A stretch of 64,000 nt of DNA, taken from the NCBI RefSeq assembly GCF_000004075.3, contig NC_026660.2, positions 17,689,837-17,753,836 of the forward strand, read 5' to 3'. Shown one piece after another: positions 1 through 14,024 of this stretch. Both the position numbers and the translations under genes were made by a program. The notes beneath the pieces were generated by a model. That model was not told the DNA's origin and searched no databases. It worked only from the letters and a program-made list of their open reading frames with translations. Position 1 is the stretch's first letter, and each line of letters opens with the position of its first letter. The DNA is from Cucumis sativus (Eukaryota; Streptophyta; Magnoliopsida; Cucurbitales; Cucurbitaceae).

Positions 1-335
1 CTCTTTTGAATGATAATTGAGAATAGGTCTTATGCTAGCAACTAAGATATTATCTTACAACTCGAAAATTTTATGTTTAATAAGAAGTTGAACTGAAGAA
101 CAGTTGTAAATAGAAAGTCAGATTATGGATGCGCAAATCATAGTAAAACCATTATGGTTTGTATTGGTGATATATAATTAAATTTTCCTTCAACCACTAG
201 CTTAAGCTTTTGGATGTATTGGTGGTTTAATAGTTTGATATTTGATAGTTTCACTGAAGGTTTCTGGGTTGATATAGATCTATTAAAAGAAGCAAATAAC
301 ATGGTATCTTTATGGTGAATTTTTTTTTATTTCAG

Positions 336-1378
336 ATATAGGTACTGACAAAAAGCCTTTGAGTTGGAATACAAGGATGAAGATTGCAGTTGCCGCTGCC
401 CGAGGCATTGAGTATCTCCACTGCAAAGCAAATCCACCAGTCATATACCGTGACTTGAAATCAGCTAATATCTTATTGGACAATGACTTTAATCCTAAGC
501 TTTCAGATTTCGGCCTGGCTAAACTGGGACCTGTTGGTGACAATACTCATGTTTCAACTAGAATAATGGGAACGTATGGATATTGTGCTCCAGAGTACGC
601 CATGAGTGGAAAATTAACCGTTAAATCTGATATTTACAGCTTTGGTGTTGTTCTACTTGAGCTTATTACAGGGCGCAAGGTAATTGATACAAAAAGGAGA
701 CCAGGAGAGCAGAACCTAGTTGTTTGGGTCAGTACTTCAATAATCATTTTTTGTTCAAAGATTCTACACCCGTTTATACTTTGTAGTCCCACTTTTTTTA
801 TTAGTACAATAGGGTGGGGGCTTTGAATTACTGATTTTTTGGTCGTTAGCACATACTTCATGCCAGTTAAGCTTAGTCTCACTTACTTTTGTTTAATGTG
901 CATGTTCTCATCTGTCCTTCTTGCACGATCCATTTGACTTGCTGATTTGAAGTATTTGAGTTTTTTGCTTAGTTTTGTGGATTCTAGTTTTGTGTCATTC
1001 TCCATACAATGTATATTTTGAGAGTTAAGAATATAACTGCAGTTATTTTCCTGGGCTAATTTGTTTCATCACTTTCCATTAATTTTGCAGTCCCGTCCTA
1101 TACTTGGCGACCGAAGAAGGGTTTTGGAACTAGTTGATCCCCTGTTGGAAGGACAGTTCCCTCTTCGTTGTTTGCAACACGCAGTTGCAATTACTGCAAT
1201 GTGTCTTCAGGAACAACCATTGTTTCGCCCTCTTATTACTGATATTGTTGTAGCACTCGAGTATTTGGCCTCTCAAAGTTATTTACGAGAAGTACGCTGT
1301 CGTAGGTTTAACAATTCATCACAAATATCGCCCCCACAACAGAATAAAGACACCCATGCCCAGGAATCAGATCCTTAA
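336..1378 (+). CDS. RLCK-VII protein kinase, 3' part (5' exons lie off the left edge)
   Basis: Receptor-like cytoplasmic serine/threonine kinase of the PBL/PBS1 type, expected to relay signals from surface receptors at the plasma membrane. Two exons are visible. Exon A is 336-727, after a ttcag acceptor. Exon B is 1091-1378, after a ttttgcag acceptor, and ends in TAA. The join gives NLVVW then SRPILGD, which matches the family. Visible motifs are the catalytic loop [14 protein letters not shown], the SDFGLAK metal-binding motif, the [15 protein letters not shown] activation and P+1 loop, [16 protein letters not shown], and a C-lobe with the conserved RP (LFRPL). The Gly loop and catalytic Lys must lie upstream of the window. 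The tail after the kinase domain is short and polar. The sequence is closest in style to PBL27-like members, but the exact orthologue cannot be fixed from a partial protein. Confidence 0.9.
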
Positions 1379-4300
1379 GATTGCTAAACTTCTTCAAAGT
1401 TGCTGTATAGAAGTTGCTGAAAAAGCTATGTAAGTCTGACATTTCGAGTTTTTTTTTATAAAGCATTTTATCCTGCTTTTATTTGCATGAGTTTCCTACT
1501 TTTTTTTCAGTTAATACTTAGAGGGAAAATTTTTAGACGAAGGGTTATCAAACGAAAGCTTGATTTTAAACTTCAAGATTTGAAACTGCTTTTCGAAATG
1601 TTAGTACACTTTTATAATCAACTGCTGGATGTTTGGGCCCAAGGAGTTAAAAGGCAAAAAATTGCTTGTTAACTTCTTACACTATGAGCCCAGGAGTTCA
1701 CAGCTTCACTTTTTACCCCCAATGCTCCCTAGCAGTTAGTACAAAGTCAACTATTATTGGTACTGTTATCCGACTGTTTTATGAACTGATGTGAGTTTTC
1801 TTTTCATATATATGCTTTCTTTCAGGTGCATAGACATTTGTGAAGCGTGTAAGATAAAAGCAGAGTGAAGCATGTTTTGTAATGTAATAAATGACGTTCA
1901 AAACGAATAGTTATATCACCTGTACAGAACTACGCACTTGACTCAACAGAATAGGAATGTTTTGAAGAAACACGTGTTACACCCGACTTCATCCAAAAGC
2001 AGCTTGGTTAAAAGGTACGCATCGACTATTTGCTGTATTATTTGAGTTAAGTTTTCAACGCCTCGGGTTCAGGTCAGATGATCGCGAGAGCTACTTGGGA
2101 TTGTTCCAAGGTACATATCAGTGTCTTTGCTCTGATATATCTTTGTACATGAATAATACTCCTAAATGAAAACTGTGTATGTAGTCTGTAAGATGGTCCC
2201 TGATTTTTTCCCCACCTTATCATCTATACTATTTGTTCTTCTTTTTTCTTTTTCTTTTTTTTCTTTTATTTATGTTTTAGAGAGGTGAAGAAAGTTCTCT
2301 TTTTTTCTTCTTCTGTGCAATACATTACACTTCTACACACACATATATATGTATAAATGAAAAAAAAAAAAAAAAAGAGTTATGTTATGAATAAAACAAA
2401 CATTTCTCTCCTTTTGCAACATTATTATTATATGGAAGAATTTGTGTATGAATTAGGAAAGCTCCTAAAAGTTTCGTCACCAAGACTTTCCTTTAGGATA
2501 GTTAGCTGGATTGATGTAAGTGCTTTGAATAATCTAAGTTTCTTCCTTTGTCACCTCAAAATAGTCAATCTCCTGACCTAATAGATCTATGAAATTTTAG
2601 CCAATATAGCAACCCCAAAGTCAAACCCACTTTACTGATTTTTTTTCTTTTCTTTTTTTTTTTTGCTTGTTTAGTTCCCATATTTTAATATTTGAATAAT
2701 TTCATTTTTGGTTTTTGGTTGTTGAGAATGAGGCTTATTTCCTTTCCATTTCTTATCATGCATCTTAATTTTCAAATTCCAAAACAAAAACAAGTTTTCA
2801 AAAAAAAAAAATTTAGTTTTTAAATTTTGGCTTGGTTTAAAACCAACGGTAAAAAGTAAATAGAAAAGGAGGAAATTTGAAGGTGAAAGTAGTGTTTATA
2901 GGTTTAAAACATGGCTTGATGGGTGTTTTCATTTTCTTAACTAACAAACCCGTCTGAATAGCAAGTTTTTTTGTTTTCTTATTTGATGGGTGAATTTCTT
3001 GGTTAGATTTGTAAACATTATACACACAACTTAGTTGAGTGCATTTTGAAAAACATTTTGATGCATTTTGTGTTGTCTTTGGGTAGTCCATTCAATTACA
3101 AGTTTACAAGCTGTTACGTGACTGTGAAAAACATGTTTTCTTATAGGTTTCTATATGTTTTTGGTAATGGAAATGTGGAAGACGGGTGTAATTGAGTATT
3201 AGTCTTATGAATAATGTTAGGGATGGAAGGGGTTGACAGTTGACTGGGCTAACCCCATCTAAGGGGTCATTGGGTTTAATTAATTTGTGGAAAATTTCTG
3301 AGTATTTATATAAGAAAATGACATCTTCGCTACACATTTTCTATACCAAAAAAATTGTAAGAAAAAGAAAGTCACTACTCTCTTTTTCTTTTTTGGTTTT
3401 CCCCTATTCTTTCTTCTGTGTGTATTTAATTTTGGATGAGTTTGCCAAAAAAGTCTTGGAATTCATTGTCTTTTGTCACTTTCTCTTTGCCTTTTGTTTT
3501 TGTTCTTCTTGCACATTTGATGTCAAACGACAAACATTACATAAAGTACAGTACACGATACAATACATTACTAAAATACTAAAATACACTTGTTGATGAC
3601 AGTTACTTTGACATTTATTAGATATACTTTGGCCTTTTTTGCTTCTTCTTCTTCTTTTTAATTCAAAAGTTTCTCTCCTAAAGGATGTTTCAAGTGGTCA
3701 TCTCTTTTCTTTCTTTCTTTCTTTTCTCCTTTTTCTCTTGCTTTAATGTGCAATCAAATGGACTATATACCCTAATTATTCATTCCTCTTTCAATACAAT
3801 AAAAGAATAAAAAAGAAAGAAAGAAACTTGTCTTTTTCTCTTTTTGCCTAATCATCCAATATTTTATTAACAATATCTAACTTTTGACAATATGTGGATT
3901 AAGGTGTTAACATTAACTGTAATTGGGTATTAACGATCCAATTACTATTTTGTAAAACTTGAAAGACTAAATCTGATCATTTTCATTATTTAAATTTGGT
4001 CCTATTTAATTAATTGGTTTTAGATCGTTATTAGATATTGAAGTTTAAGGAATTATTAGTTTTAGATATTGAAGTTTATTAATATTTTTTTATAAATTAA
4101 ATACTCACCTTGAAGGATGGGTCATGGGTGTTCATGATTATCAATCCATTGAATATATAATTATAAATTAAATTTGTTTTCAGTAAATTTTTTGTCGTTA
4201 TTAAAATCAATTAAACAGTTTTACGTGACGTAAAAAAATATTGAAGTAAAAGTTAATACCAAAGAGCAAAGTGAGCATAAACTAAGGATAAAAGTGGGAT

Positions 4301-5000
4301 TTTGCATATTTTGGGTAATGAGAAATAATGGTTAAAACTTAGGATAAAAATACAACAGTTTAATGTTTAAATTAATTAAAGATTGGACTAAGAATGTCGA
4401 ATTTGGATATTCAAACCTTTCCTGAAATGGACTGTTTTTATTGTTTTCATAGCCACGTCTGACCCAAAATATTGTATATAATAAAATAAAATATAACAAA
4501 TTCAAATTTAAACGAGTGATTACTATTATTTTAGGAATTTTTCTATTTTTAGACAAAATATTTATTAAATATAACTTTTATTAATTAAATAAATAAATGT
4601 TAACTAATTTGATTTAAATATTAAAAATTCGAAAATTGATTATGAATTATAAGTTTATATTTAGGAGATATTGAGAAAATCTTGTTAATCTCGAAAATAT
4701 CATAAATAAGGTATAGACACATATTATACTTCTTTGATTCACATATGCATAACAAGAATGATTAAAAATAAAACGTCACAAATAAAATAAAATGTCTAAT
4801 TAAAATAAATATAAATATTAACGTAATTAAAAAAATACAAGGTAAAAAAATAATTATTCGATACAAGAGACACAATAAATTAATTTTTTTAATAAAAATC
4901 AATAAAATAAGTGTATAATCATAATTAGCACGATAGTAGGAATGCAATATAATGACTCAAAAATGGTTGAAATTCTTATAACCATTTTTTATATTAACCA

Positions 5001-5148
5001 TACGTACTGTTTATTATCTAATAATTTTTTAAAATAATTTGAAATATAAATCATACGAAAAATATTGAATTAATACGTACTATTTATTATCTAATAATTT
5101 TTTTAAAATAATTTAAAATATAAATTATACCAAAAATATTGAATTAAT
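5001..5148. repeat. Tandem duplication, 73-base unit, two copies
   Basis: The unit starts TACGTACT(G/A)TTTATTATCT at 5001 and again at 5074 and runs through TATTGAATTAAT in both copies. There are a few substitutions and small T-run length changes. A weaker third start (CATACATACTATTTATGATC) follows near 5171. The content is pure AT-rich intergenic DNA. Confidence 0.75.
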
Positions 5149-5524
5149 GATTATCATGGATTAGATTAACCATACATACTATTTATGATCATTATTCGAC
5201 CTTTAATTTATATACAACTCATTCATTACTCTCTTCAATTTAATATTATATCAATCTAAGTGTAAATTAGTGTATAATGCATTAATAAAACGTTGGTTTG
5301 ACTTGTTATTAAGCTGATTTTAAAACTAGAATATATTGAATACTATATCAATGAATGATAATAATATTCAATAAAATATATGATTCTTACACTATAGTTA
5401 TAGAATAATTAGTTTTACCTTAAAATTTTAATTATTAATTAACGTTTTATTTTTAAGTCTGTTTCATTAATAATCATAAAATTAATATAGAAAGCCAGAA
5501 CATACATATATATACATACGTATG

Positions 5525-5965
5525 TATGTATAAAGCTGGTTGGGAGGAATGGGTCTCCTTAGCTTATGGTTATTGGGATCTCCAAAAGTGTGGCAATGGA
5601 GGTTCAATTGCAGAGAACGAGGGCAGAGGAGGTCGGGCTAGCGGTGGGGTTGGGAACGAAGCTTTGATGATTTAGAGAAACCCCAAACTTAGAGTTGATT
5701 CTAAAGGTACTTCCGAGGCTATGGAAATCCTTGAAAATGTATGTAAAAAGTGTATATCTTTATGAATAATGGAAATGCAAAACACTCTTCTTCAACCCGC
5801 CATTGTAAAATGTTTTACGGTGAATCTGGATGTGTTTCAAAAGCAAAAATGAAGCAATGGGCAATAAGGATGAAGACGAAGATGCTAAGATGGAGATGGG
5901 AGGAGAAGAAGAGCATGGGGTAACTTTTTTTCCTTCTAAAATTACCTCATCATAAATATCACTTT
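5525..5965. other. GC-richer island, unidentified
   Basis: In a surrounding desert of AT, this block is clearly richer in G and C. It is preceded by a perfect palindrome (TACATACGTATGTA) and a TATAAAG-like motif. No long ORF and no domain can be recognised. It could be a decayed gene fragment, a non-coding first exon or part of a transposon. Confidence 0.3.
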
Positions 5966-8900
5966 CAAAAGCAAATGGCAAGACTTAAGAAACTAAGTAT
6001 TACATATTCTAAAATTTTTGTTATATATTTGTAAATATTTTGGACTAAAATAATTTTTCATTGCACTTAGAGTTTTTGGTTCTGTTTTTCTTTTAATAAA
6101 ACCATCTATTTTTTGTTACATTTTGAAAATCCAATATTTTAAACTATACCTAAATATCAATATACAATTATTGATAATATAAAGGTAGAAAATTCAAACC
6201 CTAGGTCAATGAAACAGTACGTCAATGAACCAATCTAAATAAAGTTGCTGTCTTTTTCATTAATTAACAAGGCATATATACTATTACGTAACTTAATTTA
6301 ATGGGTTCATCTCACCAAATTAAGATGTAAAATTCGAATAATTTGACTTTTTAATTCTCATGTTAAGCTAATATAGATCATTAAATGGAAAGAGAGTTTT
6401 TAGTGAATTTATTGTAGAAATGAAAACATTATATGAAAAAGGAAAATTGAAAAGAAGAGTTTGAATAAAAAGTTGTATTTCATCTTCTAAAATTGGAATA
6501 TCAATAAAGTCTGGTTGTATATTGGTGAATTAAATATGTGAGTTTATAAGAAGGGTACTCCAAAGTTGAGACTATATGTATCCTCCTCATTCCTGACCAA
6601 ATTTTATTAAAATTGAATTTGATGACTTTTCATAATATGTTACATATATAAATAAAGTTTTCCAAAAGAATTTTATAATAAAAGTATAGTCAACATGACC
6701 ATCTTATAATTAATAATGTTCAAACTTATAGGATATGTATTACATTTCCATCACTTAGTTAATTAAAATCTAATCTAACTAATTTCCCTTTTTCCTTTTT
6801 TAAATTACAATTATAATAGTATAAGCTTATACTTTTATTTTCTTTCTTCAACTTTTTTAACACCTCCCTTAGATTTTAAACATTGATATCATAAACGTTA
6901 GATAATGAAAATTTGATTACACACTCAAAATTAAATTTTGAAAAAATTACCTTTTGTATTTAAATTTTGATAAATTTGTGTGTTCGGTTCTTTAGTTTTA
7001 AAAGTATACTTTTGTTTATGAGTTTTGAAACGGCTATTATAGTCTTTTTTAACAAACTCTCTAACCTTGTTTACGTTATTTTCCTCATATAGAATTCACT
7101 GGATTTTGATCCTAACATTGTTTTGCAAGTTAGTTTCGTTGGTGGAATTGTTGTATGGCGTTTATATTGCTCTACCACAATTTCGTTTTCACGGTGTAGG
7201 CTATCAACATATGGGAAACCTAGTTTCCTTCCCTTTTTTTTTAAGTGTATTTACCATATCAACTTTATAATCCACTAGAAAGAGGGTGAAAAACTCTACG
7301 TTTTTAGTCTTTTAAGTTTCTAAAAATAACTCTAAAAAGTCTTCAAGTATTTTCTTTTTTTAAAATTTTTTAAAAATAATTATATGATATTTAAAATAAA
7401 AGTAAAAAAAATTATAAACTCAAGAACTAAAAAGATACATTTCGAAAACACAAAAATCAACCGAGTTTATTCTTATAAACCTGGAGATCACTAAAAAAAA
7501 ATTGCATACACTTAAAAACTTAGGTACAAAACACATATATTTTTTAAAACTTGGGACTCAAAATGTCAAATTTGGTGACACTAAAAACATCTATCTTTTC
7601 TAAAAATTTTAATTAGACAAATAGGTCTAAACATCAAACTTTAATTACATACAACAAAGTTGAAACCAAACTTTCGTTGAAAAATAACCTTCAAAATCGT
7701 AACAACATGCGAGTTCATCATAACTTTGTTCTTTCGTTTATATTGATATTTGCAACTTAGGACCATAAACAATATACAAATTATTAAATTAAACCTCATT
7801 GATCATATTATAATTAAAATTATTTGAAGAAAATAAACATGAAATCATCTTCTACAAATCATCAAGAGCATCAAACATAGAGACAAATATTTTAATCTCA
7901 CAACTAATTTAAAAAGAAATTAAAATCATATAACAAAGGGAATAGAAAATCAATTCATTCAGTTTCAATACAACAAAAGGGATGAAAATGTCAACTGCAC
8001 AATCATACCGTCTAATACAAAACATGAAACTTTATTCAAAATCTAAGACTGAAATCAACACTAATTTTATTTTAATTGAATGGAAATGTAATTCATTAAA
8101 CAATATATTATTAATATTTCAATTTGATAATATAATTATTTATTTATTTAAAAAATATTAATAGATATTTAAACTAATTAATAGATAGAAATCTAACCTA
8201 TGTAGCTGTCGTTTTATTAGAACTTTTCTTAATATCTTTGTTCAAAAAATCTCAAGTAATAATATTAACTATATGAAATCCTTAGGGATCATCTTGATTG
8301 CTCGAAATTAAAGATGTATGTATTTGGTTACGCATGAAAATGCTATTAAAAAGGTAGGGAAATAAATTATTTTTTATTACATTTGTAAAATTATTAATTA
8401 AAATTAAACTCTATAAATTTTTAATATATTAATTGAATAAATATTTATCTAATTAATAATAATAATGAAATTGTTAATTACAAGTATTTGTAGAAAGGTA
8501 ATTTGATGGATACATTGGATGAATTTATACCATTATATGATGTATTAATCAATAAAATAAATAAATAATTATAATTATTAAAAAGATAAATTCATATTAT
8601 ACTAATCATTCATAACTACAAATATAGGTAATTAATTAATTAATAATTTTATTACATGGGTTCTTTCCGGTTTATATTTAAAAATAAGTTGGAGTATATT
8701 TGTATATATAAACTAATATGTTAATTACAATAAAAAGTGAGTACATGTTAAATTGGAGTACTTAAATTTATACATTATAATATAAATTTTACAAACCCTA
8801 AATTTGATTTTCATGTAATTAATTAATTTTAACTATATATATAAAATAAAAGAACGGACAAAATGCATTAAAACATATAAGAGATTTTACTAGAACAAAA

Positions 8901-11900
8901 TTATGGAAAGACAAAATTTATTACACTTGATTTCTATATGAATCGTAAATATTATAATTTCTCTAGTTCATAAGTAACTTATTATCATCAAACAATTGAC
9001 ACATGTTAATATCTCTTAGCTTATTCTCGTTTCAATCTCTGGCATGTCAAAACGTTAGACTTCGTAATTTTAATTTTTGCTTGACTTTGAATATATTTTC
9101 TGAAAAGAAAATTCTTGAAGGAGAGATAAAATTGCTCAAAGTAAAAACTCATTTAACTTCAAAACTTTTTATTATTGTGTCATTGGAAAACCAAGTTCAT
9201 CCTATCTAACAATGTACACATACACATCACTTTATGATCTTATCTACCACAATGTACGTTGATAGAATCCTTTTCCAAAACATTATGACTATTTTTCTAT
9301 TGACTAATAAGTAACCACACGTAGAGAGATTGAATGCATATGCATATTTATATATGTGTGTGTACAGATCTACTTTTTATTGACATAAATGCCGAAGGCT
9401 TTGGTGTGACTCATTCCCTTTTCAAGTTTACAAATAATTCTTAAGGGTATATACTTATTTGTTTATCTTCACCGCAAAATAAATGTATATACTTATTTAT
9501 AAAATTATTAGTTAATCGTTAAAAAACACTTTTATTCTCTAACATTTCACCATATAAAACCTAGCTTTGTAATGATTTTTTTTATACTTTCAATTTTTAT
9601 AACAATTTAGTCTATGGTGTAATAATTTGGTTCTTTATATTTTCAAGTTTATAACATTTTACTTCTCTAATGTAATATATATAATTAGATGGCAATTTCT
9701 ACATTTTTACTATATAAACTTTGTATTATATAAAAATAATTGAGTTTATTATAATTTGTTTGTTAGTCTCATTAAATTTGAAAACAAATTTCTAAAATAA
9801 GGATTTAATTGTTGTATGATAAAGTTGATTGATCTAAATTGTTGTAAAATTGAGAGTATATGGACCATGTGGTTGCAAATCAAAATTCAAAACCAAAATT
9901 GTTACTTTTATAAAAGTTAAGACAAAGTATTTTTTAACCGTAAATTTATCTGATTTAACTCTCAACAATCTAGTTGATAGACGATTTATAACGAACAATA
10001 CTCTCAATTATTGTTTGCCAACAATTTTCAAAGTCCTTTGTTAGAAAATTGAACTAAAAAAAAAGTTGTTAGGATTATTGTTTTCCATTGAAAAAAAAAA
10101 TGCCATCAAACTATTGATTATAAGTAAAACAGAAGGAAATTATATAAATAAAAGAATTACCACTTTGGAAAATTAATTTTAAAAGAAAAAGAAAACAATT
10201 AGGAAATATATGGAGTGTATAATTCAAATTAATTTGTAACGATTGATTCTAATAACATTTTTGTTTCTTATTCTAAAAAGTATTGGTTATCAATTATTTA
10301 GTAATATAGCTTGGCAATTATTTCCAATCACATGAAGACATATATAGACACATAATCAATAGATACAATTTGGGTATAAACTCCTTAAATAACGCCACCA
10401 TCATCCCCTTAAATATAATCATTTGCTTTTCTTTTTTTTTATTTTATTCTTATTAAAATTACATTTTGTTTTGTTTTTTTTAATTTATTTTTCATTTTTG
10501 TTTTAAATATTACAATTTGTTTCAATTTGATTCCTAAAATTTTAAGATTTATACTTTTTATTAATGTTTAGAGAATTAAATACTAAAACACATTTTGTTT
10601 CATTCTATGAGAATTAAGAAACCAAGGTTATAATTATTAAATAGTTATGAAAGAATGTGATATAGTTAAATAAGTGTTTGAATAAATTTCTCTTACTATC
10701 AGATATTTATTATATACAACAGTATTGACCATTTTGACACATTAACTTAATTTATAAATTGATGGACTTTTTATTATTGTTATTATTATTGGTATTGAAA
10801 TAAGAAAAATAAAATCAAAACTTGTTGAGGAAGCATACACACATGAGCGAAGACTGAGTTGTCAATGACTCATTTTATAAAATCACTATTTCTTTTTTCA
10901 CTCTCATTTATGCAAAGTTACCATTTAATTAAATTGCACCATCTTCTTCTTAAACAAATACTAATAATTATTTGATTAGACAATTGCAAATGTATCCATA
11001 AAAATAATTGCCTTTAAGAAAAACGTTAAAAGAATTTGTAAATATAATGACAATTCTTAGAAACACAATCTATCACTCTTATCACTAATGAACTTTTGTT
11101 CATATCAACGTTGTTACATAGCTAATTAATTATTAGCTTTTGAAAATAATATAATGACAATCATCTTTAACTTAAATATGATAGTCTATGTTTAGAGTGC
11201 AAAGTCTTTTAGTTTACTTATACTAATTTCATCTATGTTTGAATGTAGACTATTTTAATCTAAGTATAAAATAGTAAACAATAACATAGCAAGGTAGGAT
11301 TTTGAAATAGTAATATTATAATCAGTTATATGTCATAATAGTTGAAAACACTGGATACGATAATTTAATACTCAATATATAAAATGATTTATAATAACTC
11401 ATTCACCGACTTTATTTTGATCTCTCCAACATATCTTTAGATTTTTTTTCCTCGTTACAATCACCTTTATTCTGAACATGGAAAAATTGACAAACATGAT
11501 GTATCCCCTTTTTCATATAGAGTAAAAAAGTCAGATAATTAGTTTACAAACATATAGCAAAATGTCATAGTTTGTGATTGTGGACTATTACAGTATGTCT
11601 ATCATTGGTAGAAATAAGAGTTTATTTGAGTAATATATTATAAAATTTTGGTAGATTTATAAATATTTTGATTTGTTTTAGGTAGAGTATAGAAAAAGGT
11701 GATAGGTAAAGTGCAATAGATTTATTAAATGGGGAGTGTACTGGAAGAAATAAAATGGTAAATATTTGTTTGGGGTTCAAAACAAATTTGAAAGGAAAAA
11801 AGAAAAAGTAAAGGCACGTGGGTGTGGGACTAAGAAAGGAAGGGCGAGTGAAACAAAGAGCCATGATATTCACACAACACACAAGTAGAACAAGTCAAAC

Positions 11901-12094
11901 TCCATAACTTTATATCATTTCATTTTTTCTTTATACCATTTAATAATTTCGTGGGTCCTTCCAAGTACCTCTTCTCTAACTTCCTTCTTTATAATAATAA
12001 TAATATTACTCTAAAACCAAACCAAACACCATTTCATCACTTCCCCTCTCCTTCCCCCCTCCCACCAAAATCAGACTCTGATCCCCATCCCCCT

Positions 12095-14024
12095 ATGGGC
12101 AACCTCTGCGCCACTCCCGTCGATACCCACACCCCTCCCCCCACTATTCCTTCCTCCCCAGGTCATCATCATCACTCTCTTTCTTCTTTTTTCCCCCTTT
12201 TATAATATCCATTCATTCATTGTAATTTAGATCTATGTTTGTTTGTTTGTTTGTTGGTTGGTGCAGTGAGTTCTAATCGACATGGTTCGACGCAGCCGCA
12301 GAACCTTAGAGTTTACAGCCTGACGGAGCTCAAAACGGCCACCAAGAACTTCCGGCCGGATACTATGCTGGGGGAGGGGGGATTTGGAAGGGTTTTTAAA
12401 GGATGGGTTGATGAGGCCACCTATGCTCCGTCTAAGGTCGGGGTCGGAATTCCCGTCGCCGTTAAAAAGTCAAACCCCGATAGCTCCCAGGGTCTACGCG
12501 AATGGAAGGTCATTTTTTCCACCCCTCACTTTATTAATTAATTGATTGATTAAATTTAGTTGGTTTCTCTTTTTTCTTCCTTTTCATACATTAAAACTCA
12601 TTCTAATAATCAAACCCCCTCTTCTTTTTGGATTTTGTGTGCAGTTTAAGAAATGTGATGTGTGCTTTTTTTATTTGTAAACACAATAAAATTATTAATT
12701 ATTATATTATTATATTATTTAAGGGATGGAAATTTTAAAACTAAACACTAATCTTAAAATAATAGCAAATAGGGGAGAGATGAGAAATGTATTTCCCATC
12801 TCCATTTTCTTTTTATTTGTGACAAATTTTGTCCAAACAGTCTTGAGTGTTTAATTTTTTCATAAAGTAAATAATGTATGAGATCCAACTTCATCTTGTT
12901 AATTGTTAATATTATGTTTGTATTATTAATTTTTTAGGAAGTAACAAATAATAATTAGTGATTTGATTATTTAAAACAGGCAGAAGTAGAATTTTTGGGG
13001 AAATTCAGCCATCCGAATGTGGTGAAGTTGATCGGATATTGTTGGGAAGAAAAGCAATTCCTTCTGGTGTACGAATACATGCAGAGGGGTAGTTTGGAAA
13101 ACCACTTATTCCGAAGTAAGAATGAATTTGATTTCCTCTTCGAAACTCTCATTCTACGTATCTTAGTGTGAAATTAACTAAAACATTTTGATAACTTTTG
13201 TAGAAGGTGTAGAACCTCTACCATGGGAAACACGAATTAAAATAGCCACTGGGGCGGCTTGTGGTTTAACGTTCCTCCATACATCTGAGAAGAGCGTTAT
13301 ATACCGGGATTTTAAGGCCTCAAACATTCTTCTGGACGGGGTATGAAATGAAATTACATCTTCGTAGTAGGTTAATATGATTAATGAATGAATTATGATT
13401 GAGGTTTAATTGATGTGTTTATTTCTTCAGAATTTCAACCCGAAATTATCAGACTTTGGGCTAGCGAAACTGGGGCCATCCAATGGTAACTCCCATGTTA
13501 GCACAAACCCAGTTGGCACCTACGGATATGCTGCCCCTGAGTACATTGCAACTGGTGCTCTCTCTAACCTTATCCTCCTCTCCCACCTACCCCTCCCTTC
13601 TCTTTATTACTTTAGCCTTTTAAAATCTAATGTCACTGATAGTATTGAAATGACTGATTCCACAGGACATTTGTATATAAAAAGTGACGTGTATGGGTTC
13701 GGCGTGGTTCTCCTGGAGCTACTGACAGGACTACGGGCAGTGGACCCAAACCGGCCGAGTGGTTCACACAACTTAGTGGGTTGGGCGGAGCCATCACTGA
13801 GCAGCAAGAAGAAGGTCAAGAAACTAATAGACCCAAGGCTTGGGGACGACTACTCGCCCAAAGGAGCCTGGGCCACAGCCGAACTGATCTTAAAATGTTT
13901 GGAATCGGACCCAAGAAAACGGCCCTCCATGGAAGAAGTTTTGGTCATTCTAGAAAGAATTAGTTCGTTTAAAGACAGGCCCAAGGAGCCCAAATCAAGG
14001 GCAAGGACGCCCAGCCATTATTGA
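12095..14024 (+). CDS. RLCK-VII protein kinase (PBL/PIX-like), complete
   Basis: Receptor-like cytoplasmic serine/threonine kinase of 354 aa. Exons are 12095-12161, 12267-12508, 12980-13115, 13204-13340, 13431-13554 and 13666-14024, and all junctions keep frame. The start MGNLC is favoured because Gly2 plus a nearby Cys is the usual N-myristoylation/palmitoylation signal that anchors these kinases to the plasma membrane. Domain motifs in order are [11 protein letters not shown] (Gly loop), VAVKK (ATP Lys), [20 protein letters not shown] (helix C), [14 protein letters not shown] (catalytic loop), [36 protein letters not shown] and KRPSM. The activation loop reads STNPVGT where STRVMGT is usual. 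The fifth intron (13555-13665) is 111 bases with no stop, so the unspliced message would still read through. The kinase upstream at 336-1378 is a different subgroup, so the two are not a recent tandem pair. Confidence 0.92.

Larger units (their letters stand above)
1379..12094. other. Intergenic, AT-rich, no supported gene
   Basis: This stretch of about 10.7 kb begins with the 3' UTR of the preceding kinase. It holds poly(A), poly(T) and CT-rich tracts (for example near 2245-2285 and 2359-2376). ORFs are only chance-length and show no recognisable domain. Parts such as 6890-7700 and 9540-9840 read like worn, low-complexity repeat DNA. The only structures I can define are a 73-base tandem duplication at 5001-5148 and a GC-richer island at 5530-5965. 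The last few hundred bases before 12095 are pyrimidine-rich and are probably promoter and 5' UTR of the next kinase. Confidence 0.6.

Noticed and set aside
3240..3596. 118-aa ORF
   Set aside because: Low-complexity Phe/Ser/Leu product in AT-rich DNA with no domain or splice context. Taken as a chance ORF.
11951..12094. Upstream extension of the RLCK ORF before MGNLC
   Set aside because: The extension has no ATG start in a sensible context and would hide the N-terminal Gly used for myristoylation. It is leader sequence.
336..14024. The two RLCK genes as a tandem duplicate pair or gene cluster
   Set aside because: Their sequences belong to clearly different RLCK-VII subgroups and they lie more than 10 kb apart.
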